Assembly: GCF_003696265.1 (NCBI RefSeq)
Contig: NZ_RFFH01000022.1
Span: 35,957 to 99,956 of the forward strand
Source: Nocardia stercoris
GTDB lineage: Bacteria > Actinomycetota > Actinomycetes > Mycobacteriales > Mycobacteriaceae
DNA: 64,000 nucleotides
Direction of reading: 5' to 3'
The notes under the pieces were generated by a model. That model did no database searches, was not told the origin of the DNA, and saw nothing but the letters and a program-made list of their open reading frames with translations. Position numbers and translations under genes: made by a program. Positions within the stretch are counted from its first letter, which is position 1. Each line of letters begins with the position of its first letter. Below are positions 41,602 to 49,161 of the stretch, piece after piece.

Positions 41602-41615
41602 TAGAACGTGTTCCT
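41602..41615. promoter_or_regulatory. KstR-like operator
   Basis: TAGAACGTGTTCCT at 41602-41615 matches 13 of 14 positions of the KstR form TNNAACNNGTTNNA. A TATAAC (41615-41620) follows directly, 10 bases before the GTG at 41630, which suggests a -10 element and a nearly leaderless transcript. KstR represses sterol catabolism genes; DUF35/thiolase pairs are known members of that regulon in mycobacteria. Confidence 0.65.
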
Positions 41616-41629
41616 ATAACGTCGGGTTG

Positions 41630-42076
41630 GTGCAGAAAGAACAACGCCCCGCAGTGGCAGACTGGTTCACTGCGGATGGAGACGACGTACGGCTGAAGGG
41701 CAGCCAGTGCTCTGCCTGCGGCACGCCGTACTTCCCACGCAATACGCTGGCCTGCCGGAACCCGCAGTGCACCGGCCCGAAGGACGGGTCCGAACTCGTC
41801 GAGTACCTGTTCTCCACGCGGGGGCGGATCTGGTCGTACGCCGACGCGCGCTACAAGCCGCCGGCCCCGTATGTCTCGCCGGACCCGTTCGAGCCCTACG
41901 TGATCGCGGCGGTCGAACTCGACGTCGAGAAGATGGTGATCCTCGGGCAGGTCGTGCGCGGCCTGACCGTCGACGACCTGGCCGTCGGCATGCCGGTCGA
42001 GTTGACCGTCGGCGTGCTGTACGAGGACGACGAGGCAGAGCACACGGTGTGGATGTGGAGGCCGGTCAATGGCTGA
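41630..42076 (+). CDS. DUF35/OB-fold zinc-ribbon acyl-CoA partner protein
   Basis: 148 residues from GTG at 41630; a TTG just before it is an alternative. The N-terminal rubredoxin-like zinc ribbon is C-x2-C (CSACGTPYFPR) with a second pair in LACRNPQCTGP, followed by an OB-fold (GRIWSYADARY to the end). DUF35 proteins act as obligatory partners of thiolase/hydratase-like enzymes on CoA thioesters. The stop overlaps the thiolase start by 8 bases. Together they resemble the Rv3521-Rv3523 type sterol-related modules. A KstR-like site sits at the promoter. Confidence 0.88.
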   Translation: MQKEQRPAVADWFTADGDDVRLKGSQCSACGTPYFPRNTLACRNPQCTGPKDGSELVEYLFSTRGRIWSYADARYKPPAPYVSPDPFEPYVIAAVELDVEKMVILGQVVRGLTVDDLAVGMPVELTVGVLYEDDEAEHTVWMWRPVNG

Positions 42077-43268
42077 GAACGATCGGGACATCGCGGTCCT
42101 CGGCGCGGGCATGCACCCGTGGGGCAAGTGGGGCCGCAACTTCGTCGAATACGGGCTGGTCGCGGCCCGCGCGGCGCTCGCCGACGCTGGTGTGAACCAC
42201 CTCGACGTCGGGTACATCGCCGGCGCCGACACCATCCGCAACGGCTATCCGGGCTTCGTGGCCGGCGCGACCTTCGCGCAGGCGCTGGGGTGGTCGGGCG
42301 CGCGGATCTCCAGCAGTTACGCGGCGTGCGCCTCGGGCGCGCAGGCGATCGCCAACGCCCGCGCCCAGATTCTGGCCGGGCTCACCGATGTGGCACTGGT
42401 GGTCGGGGCCGACACCACCCCGAAGGGCTTCTTCCAGCCGGTCGGCGGCGAGCGCCGCGACGACCCGGACTGGCTGCGCTTCCACCTGCTCGGCGCGACC
42501 AACCCCATCTACTTCGCGCTCTACGCCCGCCGCCGCATGGCGCTGCACGGTGCCACGCTCGACGACTTCGCCGCGGTCAAGGTGAAGAACGCCCGGCACG
42601 GCCTGAACAACCCGTACGCCCGGTACCGCAAGGAGGTGTCGGCCGAGGAGATCGCCGCCTCCGCGATCGTGTCGGATCCGTTGCGGCTGTTGGACATCTG
42701 CGCCACCAGCGACGGTGGCGCCGCGCTCGTGCTGACTTCGATGGACTACGCGCGCAAGCACGGCATCGCCGACCCGGTCCGGATCAAGGCCCTGTCGACG
42801 GTCACCCCGACGTTCCCGAAGACCGTCATCGACCTCCCCGACTTCGCGACCGACTCCGCGATGGCCGTCCCCGCACCGGACCTGACTTTCCGCTCCTCGA
42901 TGGCGCACGCCGCCTACGAGGAGGCGGGCCTGGGCCCGCAGGACCTGTCCATGGCCGAGGTCTACGACCTGTCCACCGCCCTGGAACTGGACTGGTACGA
43001 GGACATCGGCCTCTGCGAGGCCGGCGGCGCCGAAGACCTGTTGCGCAGCGGCGCAACAGCATTGGGCGGCCGCGTCCCGGTCAACCCCAGCGGCGGCCTC
43101 GCCTGCTTCGGCGAGGCGATCCCCGCCCAGGCGATCGCCCAGATCTGCGAACTCACCTGGCAGCTGCGCGGCCAGGCCGACGGCCGCCAAGTCGAGGGCG
43201 CCCGCACGGGCATCGCGGTGAACCAGGGCCTGTTCGGCCACGGTTCCGCCACGATCGTCACTCGCTGA
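42069..43268 (+). CDS. Lipid-transfer/SCP-x type thiolase
   Basis: 399 residues, thiolase fold. The nucleophilic Cys lies in SSSYAACASGAQAIANA, and later elements are DGGAALVLTS, AEVYDLSTALE, NPSGGLACFGEAIPA and the terminal NQGLFGHGSATIV. The Ltp/SCP-x subgroup often serves in side-chain cleavage of sterols, working with a DUF35 partner as retro-aldolase or thiolase. The overlap with the DUF35 gene supports a complex. Two strong hairpins follow the stop. Sterol substrate is inferred from the pairing and the KstR-like site. Confidence 0.88.
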   Translation: MAENDRDIAVLGAGMHPWGKWGRNFVEYGLVAARAALADAGVNHLDVGYIAGADTIRNGYPGFVAGATFAQALGWSGARISSSYAACASGAQAIANARAQILAGLTDVALVVGADTTPKGFFQPVGGERRDDPDWLRFHLLGATNPIYFALYARRRMALHGATLDDFAAVKVKNARHGLNNPYARYRKEVSAEEIAASAIVSDPLRLLDICATSDGGAALVLTSMDYARKHGIADPVRIKALSTVTPTFPKTVIDLPDFATDSAMAVPAPDLTFRSSMAHAAYEEAGLGPQDLSMAEVYDLSTALELDWYEDIGLCEAGGAEDLLRSGATALGGRVPVNPSGGLACFGEAIPAQAIAQICELTWQLRGQADGRQVEGARTGIAVNQGLFGHGSATIVTR

Positions 43269-43284
43269 CCCGTCGGCTCACGTC

Positions 43285-43310
43285 GTTCCCGGCCCACACT
43301 GGCCGGGAAC
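43285..43310 (+). terminator. Hairpin terminator after the thiolase gene
   Basis: GTTCCCGGCC (43285-43294) and GGCCGGGAAC (43301-43310) form a perfect 10-bp stem with a 6-base loop, 16 bases after the stop codon. Confidence 0.7.
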
Positions 43311-43325
43311 GCGCGGACGGGCGGT

Positions 43326-43355
43326 GGGCTCCCGGCTCGGATGTGCCGGGAGCCC
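43326..43355 (+). terminator. Second hairpin after the thiolase gene
   Basis: GGGCTCCCGGC (43326-43336) and GCCGGGAGCCC (43345-43355) form a perfect 11-bp stem with an 8-base loop, followed by TTGGTCTTTC. Together with the previous hairpin it forms a tandem stop. Confidence 0.7.
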
Positions 43356-43718
43356 TTGGTCTTTCGTTGTCAGGGTTCCAGTTCGAGGGCCATTCCGACT
43401 TGGTGACCGCCTGCCCGGGGTGTGGCCGGTACCGCGGTGGACGGATCCTTCGTGTCGCCGGTCGGCTCGGGGCCTTCGGCGGTCTCTGCGGGGGCGAAGT
43501 CCGGCCTCGAAGGTGAGTTCTCGTCCGGGGACATGCTGGGGGCTCGTCATCTGAATACCTCCTGTTTGCCGGGCTCGCGGGTGTTGCCGGTGCGGTGGAG
43601 TAGTCGGCTCGGAGTCAGCCCTTCGGGAGTTCGTTTCCGCCTTCGGGTGGGGACCGAGGCCGGGCCCTCGAGACGCGCATGGGCTGGGCGGAGGCCACGG
43701 CCCGTATCATCGGGACCC
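43356..43718. other. Gene-free stretch upstream of a lipoprotein esterase
   Basis: No gene is supported here; open frames are short or arise from GC bias, and the esterase frame itself is open through part of it without lipoprotein-like start. It should contain the promoter of the esterase gene. I saw no clear operator. Confidence 0.4.
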
Positions 43719-44588
43719 ATGATCGACCGGAGGTTCAGTCGTCGCGCGTTGCTCGGCGGGGGTTTGGCGTTGGCGGCGTGCGCGGCGCCGGGGCGCTCGG
43801 CAATCGCGCCCACCAGTTCGGCTCAGGTCGCAACCACTGCGGTCACAACGACTTTGCGGCGGACGGCCTATCAGCCGGGGCAGATCGTGAGCGGGGAGTT
43901 CGTGTCGGCGGCGCGCGGGGGCGCGACCTGCGGGTGGAGTCTGGCGTATCCGCCGGTGCAGGTGAACGGGCCGCTGCGGGTAGCGATCGCGCTGCACGGC
44001 CGGTGGGCCACCCACAACGACGCCTTCGCCGGGCTGGGGCTGGATTCCGCTCTGGCGCAGGTTGTTTCGGCCGGGACACCGCCGTTCGCGATCGCCGCGG
44101 TGGACGGCGGCGACGGCTATTGGCATCCGCGGAATTCCGGTGAGGACGCCGGGGCGATGGTGACCGCCGAATTCCTGCCGGTCCTGGCCGGGCTGGGGAT
44201 CGATACCAGCCGGATCGCGCTGCTGGGCTGGTCGATGGGCGGCTACGGGGCGCTGTGGCTGGCTTCGCAGCTCGGGCCCGGGGTGGTCGCCTCCGTGGCG
44301 GCCGAAAGTCCCGCGCTCTGGCACAGTTTCGGTGAATCCGCGGCCGGCGCGTTCGACGACGCGGACGATTTCGCGGCGCACACCGTGTTCGGGCGGGAGG
44401 CCGCGCTGTCCGGTATCCCGGTGCGGATCGACTGTGGCACGAGCGATCCGTTCTACAACGCCACCCTCGACTTCGTCGGTGGCCTGTCGCCGGCGCCCGC
44501 GGGTGAATTCCCCGACGGCGGGCACAACGCGGACTTCTGGCGGTCGATGGCCCCCGCTCAACTCCAGTTCATCGGCAGCCATTGGTGA
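43719..44588 (+). CDS. Exported lipoprotein esterase (esterase D-like alpha/beta hydrolase)
   Basis: 289 residues from ATG at 43719. The N-terminus has both a twin-arginine pair and a lipobox: RRFSRRALLGGGLALAAC, with Cys as the predicted lipidated residue near 19, so it is probably a Tat-exported lipoprotein. The alpha/beta-hydrolase domain has the nucleophile in LLGWSMGGYGALWLA, an Asp in CGTSDPFYN and the His in DGGHNADFW. It resembles the esterase D/mycolyltransferase-like group of small cell-wall esterases. The longer frame from 43422 is rejected because it lacks a signal. Confidence 0.82.
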   Translation: MIDRRFSRRALLGGGLALAACAAPGRSAIAPTSSAQVATTAVTTTLRRTAYQPGQIVSGEFVSAARGGATCGWSLAYPPVQVNGPLRVAIALHGRWATHNDAFAGLGLDSALAQVVSAGTPPFAIAAVDGGDGYWHPRNSGEDAGAMVTAEFLPVLAGLGIDTSRIALLGWSMGGYGALWLASQLGPGVVASVAAESPALWHSFGESAAGAFDDADDFAAHTVFGREAALSGIPVRIDCGTSDPFYNATLDFVGGLSPAPAGEFPDGGHNADFWRSMAPAQLQFIGSHW

Positions 44589-44792
44589 TTCGGCCGGATC
44601 CCGCTGCATCACTCGGCCGACGGCGGGGGCGGCGGGGTGCCTGGCAGTGGCGGCGTGTCCGGGGGCGGCGGGGTGCCTGGTAGCGGTGGCGAGGCACGTC
44701 GGAGGCCGCGCCACGTGCGCGTGTAGTCGCTCGGTGAACGCCCGGCTGACCTGCGCGGTGCCGCGGGGCGACGCTTCGCCGGCGAAACGCGG

Positions 44793-44820
44793 AGCGGCCC
44801 CGAACGAATCCGGGGCCGCT
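44793..44820. terminator. Hairpin terminator
   Basis: AGCGGCCCCG (44793-44802) and CGGGGCCGCT (44811-44820) form a perfect 10-bp stem with an 8-base loop between the convergent esterase and the small alpha-helical protein gene. Confidence 0.65.
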
Positions 44821-44864
44821 CAACCGTGGGTGAGCTGTATTCGATTGTGGCGGTGGACTGCCGG

Positions 44865-45185
44865 TCAGCGGTCGAGGCGGGCGGCCGCGGTGGTCAACGC
44901 GGTGTGGATGCCGTCGACGGCGGCGAGCGCGTCGGCGTAGGCGGCACGACGGCGGTCGGGGAACGACCTTGTGGCAGTGTGCTTTTCGGCGCGCTGTTCG
45001 AGGCGGCCGCGCCGGTCGGCGACGCGGTCGGCGGCAGCGGTGAGAGCGGGGATCACGGTCGCGGTGTGGCGGGCGACCGCGGCCGGGTCCTGGCCCGCTG
45101 CCGCGCCCAGGCCGGCGCGGGTGGCACGGACCGGCAGGACCAGCTGGCGGTGCAGGATGTCGGCGGTCGAGCTGCTGGCGTTCAT
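44865..45185 (-). CDS. Small helical hypothetical protein
   Basis: 106 residues from ATG at 45185, preceded by GAGGAG 6-7 bases upstream, which decides the start. It is rich in Ala, Arg and Thr, with predicted long helices (VARHTATVIPALTAAADRV, RAAYADALAAVDGIHTAL) and no signal or membrane segment. I do not recognise a family. It is transcribed alone and ends in front of a hairpin. Confidence 0.6.
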   Translation of the reverse strand: MNASSSTADILHRQLVLPVRATRAGLGAAAGQDPAAVARHTATVIPALTAAADRVADRRGRLEQRAEKHTATRSFPDRRRAAYADALAAVDGIHTALTTAAARLDR

Positions 45186-45259
45186 CGGGACTCCTCGGTG
45201 ATTCTCGGCCGGTGTCTCCGGCGTCGAATACATCGTGCAACCCTGCCCTTAGGGCAAGG

Positions 45260-45727
45260 TCAAGCCGGAAGTTTCGCCGGCGTCTGCCGGGTCCGGGCGA
45301 CCACTGTGACGGTCGCGGCCAGGAACACGATCTGCATGAGGGTGCGCGGGACGAGCCGGTCCTCGAACGCGGTCGACTGATGGTCGATCGCCGCGTAGAC
45401 GTTCGCCGGGAACATCAGCACCAGCTGGGCGGTGAGCCCGATCGCCGCCCACCGGGCTGTCCACGGCTGCCACAGCAGGCCGACGGCGCCAAGTAACTCC
45501 AGCACGCCGGTGAGCGTCACCAGGAATCCGGGTGCGGGGAGCGCCGGGGGGACCATGGCGATCAGCTCGTGCCGCAGCCCGATGAAATGGGCCAGGCCGG
45601 TGGTGGTGAACATCGCGGCCAGTCCGCCGCGCAGCGCGACCGTCGGATCGCGCAGGGCGGCGACGCCGAGCCGGCCCGCGGCGAGGACAGCCAGGGTGAC
45701 CGTGATCAGGATGATGAGTGGAGCCAT
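45260..45727 (-). CDS. DoxX-like small membrane protein
   Basis: 155 residues from ATG at 45727 (AGGAGA ribosome site). Four hydrophobic segments are visible: PLIILITVTLAVLAAG, the GLAAMFTTTGLAHFIG region, LVTLTGVLELLGAVGLLW, and a last one around IVFLAATVTVVA. The LTGVLELLGAxGLL element and the four-helix plan are typical of the DoxX/SURF4-like family. Function in the membrane is unclear, often linked to redox stress. It is divergent from a TetR gene and two copies of the same dyad lie between them, so TetR control is likely. Confidence 0.8.
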   Translation of the reverse strand: MAPLIILITVTLAVLAAGRLGVAALRDPTVALRGGLAAMFTTTGLAHFIGLRHELIAMVPPALPAPGFLVTLTGVLELLGAVGLLWQPWTARWAAIGLTAQLVLMFPANVYAAIDHQSTAFEDRLVPRTLMQIVFLAATVTVVARTRQTPAKLPA

Positions 45728-45750
45728 GACGACCTCTCCTCGGATCTTGC

Positions 45751-45801
45751 CAATGGAAAGATTGGACACCGCCGGAGTCGAACTTGTCAATGACTAGATT
45801 G
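45751..45801. promoter_or_regulatory. Two CAAT-N6-ATTG dyads, probable TetR operators
   Basis: CAATGGAAAGATTG at 45751-45764 (extended to CCAAT/ATTGG) and CAATGACTAGATTG at 45788-45801 have the same arms and spacing, starts 37 bases apart. One lies at the DoxX-like gene start, the other 15 bases before the TetR gene, as expected for a self-regulating divergent pair. Confidence 0.75.
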
Positions 45802-45816
45802 GGATAGGGTCGTCAG

Positions 45817-46371
45817 GTGACCGACGCGAAGCCCTACCACCACGGCGATCTGCGCCGCGCCATGCTCGCGGCCGCGGTCGCGGCCATCGACGAGCACGGC
45901 CCGTCCGCCCTCAGCCTCCGCGACCTGGCTCGCCGCGCGGGCGTCTCGCACGCCGCCCCCGCACACCACTTCGGCGACAAGGTCGGCCTGCTCACCGCCC
46001 TCGCCACCGAGGGCTTCGACCTGCTGGCCGACCAGCTCGAGCTGGTGCGCGGCCGCGGCATCGTCGAATTAGGGGTCAGCTACGTACGTTTCGCGACCGA
46101 TCACCGCGCGCACTTCGAGGTCATGTTCCGCCCGGACCTCTACCGCGCCGACGACCCCGCCGTGGCCGCCGCGGGCGAACGCGCGTATTCGCTGCTGGCC
46201 GAAGGCATCGGAGTCGAGGCGGCCGAGGACGGCTCGGCCCTGCTGGCCGCGTGGTCGCTGGTCCACGGCTTCGCGACCCTGTGGAACGCGCACATCCTGC
46301 CCCCGGAACTGGTCGCTGATCCGAGCGCCGGAGCCCGCGCGATCGCGGAGATCTTCGCTCGCAGACTGTGA
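45817..46371 (+). CDS. TetR-family transcriptional repressor
   Basis: 184 residues, GTG start at 45817. The N-terminal HTH is HHGDLRRAMLAAAVAAIDE with SLRDLARRAGVSHAAPAHHF, closing with GDKVGLL; the PxYHHGDLR opening and the TetR_C-like tail (FEVMFRPDLYR) are typical of a common actinobacterial subgroup. It likely represses itself and the divergent DoxX-like gene via the two CAAT-N6-ATTG sites. The ligand is unknown. Confidence 0.88.
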   Translation: MTDAKPYHHGDLRRAMLAAAVAAIDEHGPSALSLRDLARRAGVSHAAPAHHFGDKVGLLTALATEGFDLLADQLELVRGRGIVELGVSYVRFATDHRAHFEVMFRPDLYRADDPAVAAAGERAYSLLAEGIGVEAAEDGSALLAAWSLVHGFATLWNAHILPPELVADPSAGARAIAEIFARRL

Positions 46372-46467
46372 GTGCCGCGCGGACCGTCCGCCTCGACCAG
46401 GATTTCACCGTGACCCGGGATGGCGGAGCGAGGCGCCACGACCTCACTCCGCTCGGTGCGCCCGCGC

Positions 46468-47412
46468 TCAGTGCACGACCGTCTCCTGGGACCGCAACGG
46501 CTGCGCCGCGTCGTGGTCGTGGGTGGGGACGACGGTGACCATCTGCCGGATCGCATGCAATCGGTGCAGGGTCTTGAAGGCTTCGTCCCGGTCGTGGTCG
46601 ACGAAATTGCCCGGGTAGGCGGACTTCTGGCGGATCTTGTCGACCTGGAGGTAGTGCCAGGCGGCGTCGCCGGCCAGCAGGACCCAGCCGCGATCGGTGT
46701 GGGCGAGGACCCCGATACTGCCGGGAGTGTGGCCGGGCAGGGCGACCAGCACCACGCTGCCGTCGCCGAACAGGTCGCGGCTGCGGGTGAAGGTGAGCAC
46801 CGGCGGGCCGTCGAGGTCGTAGTCGACCACCGGGCGGTCCCGCAGCGAATCACGCACTCCGCCGACGGGTGACACCGTGCCGGTACTCACCCAGTCGTGT
46901 TCGGTCCGGTGCAGGTGGACCGGCAGCCCGGGCAGGTCGAGCAGTCCGCAGACGTGATCCCAGTGGGCGTGGGTCGGCAGCGCGAAATCCGGTGCGGGCA
47001 GGCCGGGTTCGCGGGACAGGGCGGTCACGGTCGCCAGTGTGGTGTCCGGCGGGGTGACCACCGCGCGCAGGATCGCCGGAAGTTGGGCGATGGCACGGTT
47101 TTTCGCGTCGAGACACACGCTCGGATCGACCAGGAAGGTCGCCTCGGGGTGTGTGACGACGAACGTGGTCAGGGAGCTGGTGATCCGGCGCGGGGCGAAC
47201 GCGCCCTCCACGACCATCGCCGTCGGCACCGAGCGCGGCGCCTGCTCCAGGGCCGTCACCCGGACCGTGCGCCGGGGCGTGGGCAGCCCCGCATCGGTGA
47301 TCGAGCGCAGGAATCGTTCGTCGACCGGCCGCGGCCGGATCGCACCCCCGGCCAGCTCCGCCGCCGCGACGCAGCAGTCGACGATGCTCGGGGAATGCAC
47401 TGGATCGGACAT
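46468..47412 (-). CDS. Metallo-beta-lactamase-fold hydrolase
   Basis: 314 residues from ATG at 47412 (GGAGG site). The zinc motif HxHxDH is THAHWDH, later ligands are in LPGHTPGS and LLAGDAAWH, and the last His is in VPTHDHDA. This is the glyoxalase II/lactonase-like set of the fold. It is divergent from a MerR-type gene, with a 20-bp palindrome between them, so it is the probable target of that regulator. The substrate is not evident. Confidence 0.85.
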   Translation of the reverse strand: MSDPVHSPSIVDCCVAAAELAGGAIRPRPVDERFLRSITDAGLPTPRRTVRVTALEQAPRSVPTAMVVEGAFAPRRITSSLTTFVVTHPEATFLVDPSVCLDAKNRAIAQLPAILRAVVTPPDTTLATVTALSREPGLPAPDFALPTHAHWDHVCGLLDLPGLPVHLHRTEHDWVSTGTVSPVGGVRDSLRDRPVVDYDLDGPPVLTFTRSRDLFGDGSVVLVALPGHTPGSIGVLAHTDRGWVLLAGDAAWHYLQVDKIRQKSAYPGNFVDHDRDEAFKTLHRLHAIRQMVTVVPTHDHDAAQPLRSQETVVH

Positions 47413-47474
47413 CTCTCGCCTCCGTTGGTCGTCCCGGCGGACTGGTCTTCCGCCGTGATCCATGGCAGGCTAAA

Positions 47475-47494
47475 ACTTAAGGTCGACCTGAAGT
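47475..47494. promoter_or_regulatory. Palindrome, probable MerR operator
   Basis: ACTTAAGGTCGACCTGAAGT is a 20-bp palindrome with a single mismatched pair (ACTTmAGGTCGACCTkAAGT) between the MBL-fold hydrolase gene and the MerR gene. The core AGGTCGACCT is fully symmetric. Confidence 0.75.
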
Positions 47495-47507
47495 AAAGGG
47501 GCGAATC

Positions 47508-47939
47508 GTGACCACTGTTCAGGAGCTGCGGATCGGCGACGCCGCCGCGGAGCTCGGCATCGAAGCGCACGTCCTGCGGCACTGGGAGTCCGTCGGACTG
47601 CTCCACCCGGAACGCAGCCCGTCCGGCCACCGCAGCTACACCCCCAACGTGCTCGACCGCTGCCGCATGATCCTGATCCTGCAGCGAACCGGGTTGTCGC
47701 TGGCCCAGATCCGCGAACTCGGCAGCAGCGCACACGACGAGCGGCTACGGCTGATCGCCGGCAAACGGGCCGAGATCAGCCGCCGGCTCGCGTTGCTGCG
47801 TGCCACGGACCGCTTCCTGGCCCACCTCGCCGAATGCCGGCACCCGGTGATCGCCGAATGCCCGGAGTGCTCGGCGTTCACGCGAGCCGACCGGGGAGCG
47901 GGGTCGCGAGTGCCCACCCCGCGCGCGGTGGCGCCCTAG
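47508..47939 (+). CDS. MerR-family regulator with C-terminal cysteines
   Basis: 143 residues, GTG start at 47508. Winged HTH: RIGDAAAELGIEAHVLRHWE, wing HRSYTPNVLDR, then a long dimer helix. The C-terminus has three cysteines (ECRHPVIAECPECSAF) that could bind a metal or sense redox changes. It probably controls itself and the divergent MBL-fold hydrolase through the palindrome at 47475-47494. The permease gene follows 50 bases later on the same strand. Confidence 0.85.
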   Translation: MTTVQELRIGDAAAELGIEAHVLRHWESVGLLHPERSPSGHRSYTPNVLDRCRMILILQRTGLSLAQIRELGSSAHDERLRLIAGKRAEISRRLALLRATDRFLAHLAECRHPVIAECPECSAFTRADRGAGSRVPTPRAVAP

Positions 47940-47989
47940 CCACGTCCCGGGCCGGGCCGCGCGGACGCGGTGTTGGCATGCTGGGGTGA

Positions 47990-49111
47990 ATGTGGGTGAT
48001 TCTGGTCGGGCTCGCGACGCTGGCCTTGGTGACGGGGTGGCTTCCGTCCGCGGACGCAGTCGATATCGGCGTCCTGCGGGCCGGGCCGATTCTGGTGTTC
48101 CTGGTCGCGGTCACCGTCCTGGCCGAACTGGCCGACGCCGCAGGGGTATTCGACGCCGCTGCCCGAGCGTGTGCCCGGCTCGCGCGCGGCCGGGTGTGGG
48201 CACTGTTCGGACTGATCGCGGTACTGGCCGCACTCGTCACCGTGGGCATGAGCCTGGACACCACCGCGGTCCTGCTCACGCCGGTCGTCCTGACCGTCAC
48301 GCGCCGACTCGGGTTGCCGCCCATGCCGTTCGTGGTGCTCGTCGTGTGGCTGGCCAACACCGCGAGCCTGCTGCTGCCGGTGTCGAACCTGACGAATCTG
48401 CTGGCACAGCAGCACACGGGAATCTCCAGCATCGCGTTCGCCGGGCAGATGGCCGCGCCGGCGGTCGTCGCGGTCGCGATCACCGTCGGTTACCTCGCCC
48501 TGATATTCCGGCGCGATCTGACCGGACGCTATTCGGTGCCCGCTGCGGTGCGGTCGGCGGACGTGGTGACCTTCCGGGTCTGCGCTGCCAGTTGCCTCGG
48601 GTTCGCGGGTGCCGTCGCCGCCGGAGTCGCACCCTGGGCCGCTGCCGTGGTCGCCGCGATCATCACCGCCGCCGTGTTCGCGCTGCGCGAGCCGGCCCGG
48701 CTGGACCGGTCGTTGCTGCCGTGGCGGCTGGTGCTGACCACCGAGGCGATGTTTCTCGTGGTCGCGACGATCACCCGGCACGGTCTGGGCAGCGTGCTGG
48801 CTCACCTGGCCGGCGACTCCGGCGCGGCGACCACGGCAACCGCCGCCGTGTCGAGCAATGTGGTCAACAATCTGCCCGCCTATCTGGCCATGGAAGGCGC
48901 TGCCGGCCACGACCACACACGGCTGTTCGACGCGTTGCTGGGCACGAATCTCGGCCCGCTGGTGACGATGTGGGGATCACTGGCCACCCTGCTGTGGGCC
49001 GAACGCTGCCGAGCTCACGGAATCCGCATCGCACCGGCGAAGTTCGCGGCTCTGGGCCTGGGCGGAGTACCTGTCCTGCTGCTCGGCTCCTGGGCCGCAC
49101 TGCACCTGTGA
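47990..49111 (+). CDS. ArsB/NhaD-type ion transporter
   Basis: 373 residues with about ten membrane helices. Family signatures of the ion-transporter superfamily are the two internal repeats: SLDTTAVLLTPVVLTVTRR with LANTASLLLPVSNLTNLL in the first half, and AVSSNVVNNLPAYLAM with LLGTNLGPLVTMWGSLATLL in the second. Members export arsenite/antimonite or exchange Na+/H+. No arsenate reductase or ArsR is nearby, so the ion stays open. It may be co-transcribed with the MerR gene. Confidence 0.82.
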   Translation: MWVILVGLATLALVTGWLPSADAVDIGVLRAGPILVFLVAVTVLAELADAAGVFDAAARACARLARGRVWALFGLIAVLAALVTVGMSLDTTAVLLTPVVLTVTRRLGLPPMPFVVLVVWLANTASLLLPVSNLTNLLAQQHTGISSIAFAGQMAAPAVVAVAITVGYLALIFRRDLTGRYSVPAAVRSADVVTFRVCAASCLGFAGAVAAGVAPWAAAVVAAIITAAVFALREPARLDRSLLPWRLVLTTEAMFLVVATITRHGLGSVLAHLAGDSGAATTATAAVSSNVVNNLPAYLAMEGAAGHDHTRLFDALLGTNLGPLVTMWGSLATLLWAERCRAHGIRIAPAKFAALGLGGVPVLLLGSWAALHL

Positions 49112-49124
49112 CCACCGCCACGAG

Positions 49125-49155
49125 TTGACCTTCAGGTTGGTCGAAGGCCGATGAT
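49125..49155 (+). promoter_or_regulatory. MerR-type promoter with 19-base spacer
   Basis: TTGACC (49125-49130) and GATGAT (49150-49155) are 19 bases apart, the long spacer typical of MerR-activated promoters. The spacer holds the dyad CCTTC and GAAGG. The ATG of the MerR to beta-clamp gene is at 49162, so transcripts would be leaderless or almost so. Confidence 0.6.
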
Positions 49156-49161
49156 GACGAG

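Noticed and set aside
44600..44760. Pro-rich minus-strand reading frame with two copies of PPLPGTPPPP ending in a stop.
   Set aside because: It has no start or recognisable upstream domain and competes with two other open frames. A short DNA repeat (GGCGGCGGGGTGCCTGG twice) explains it.
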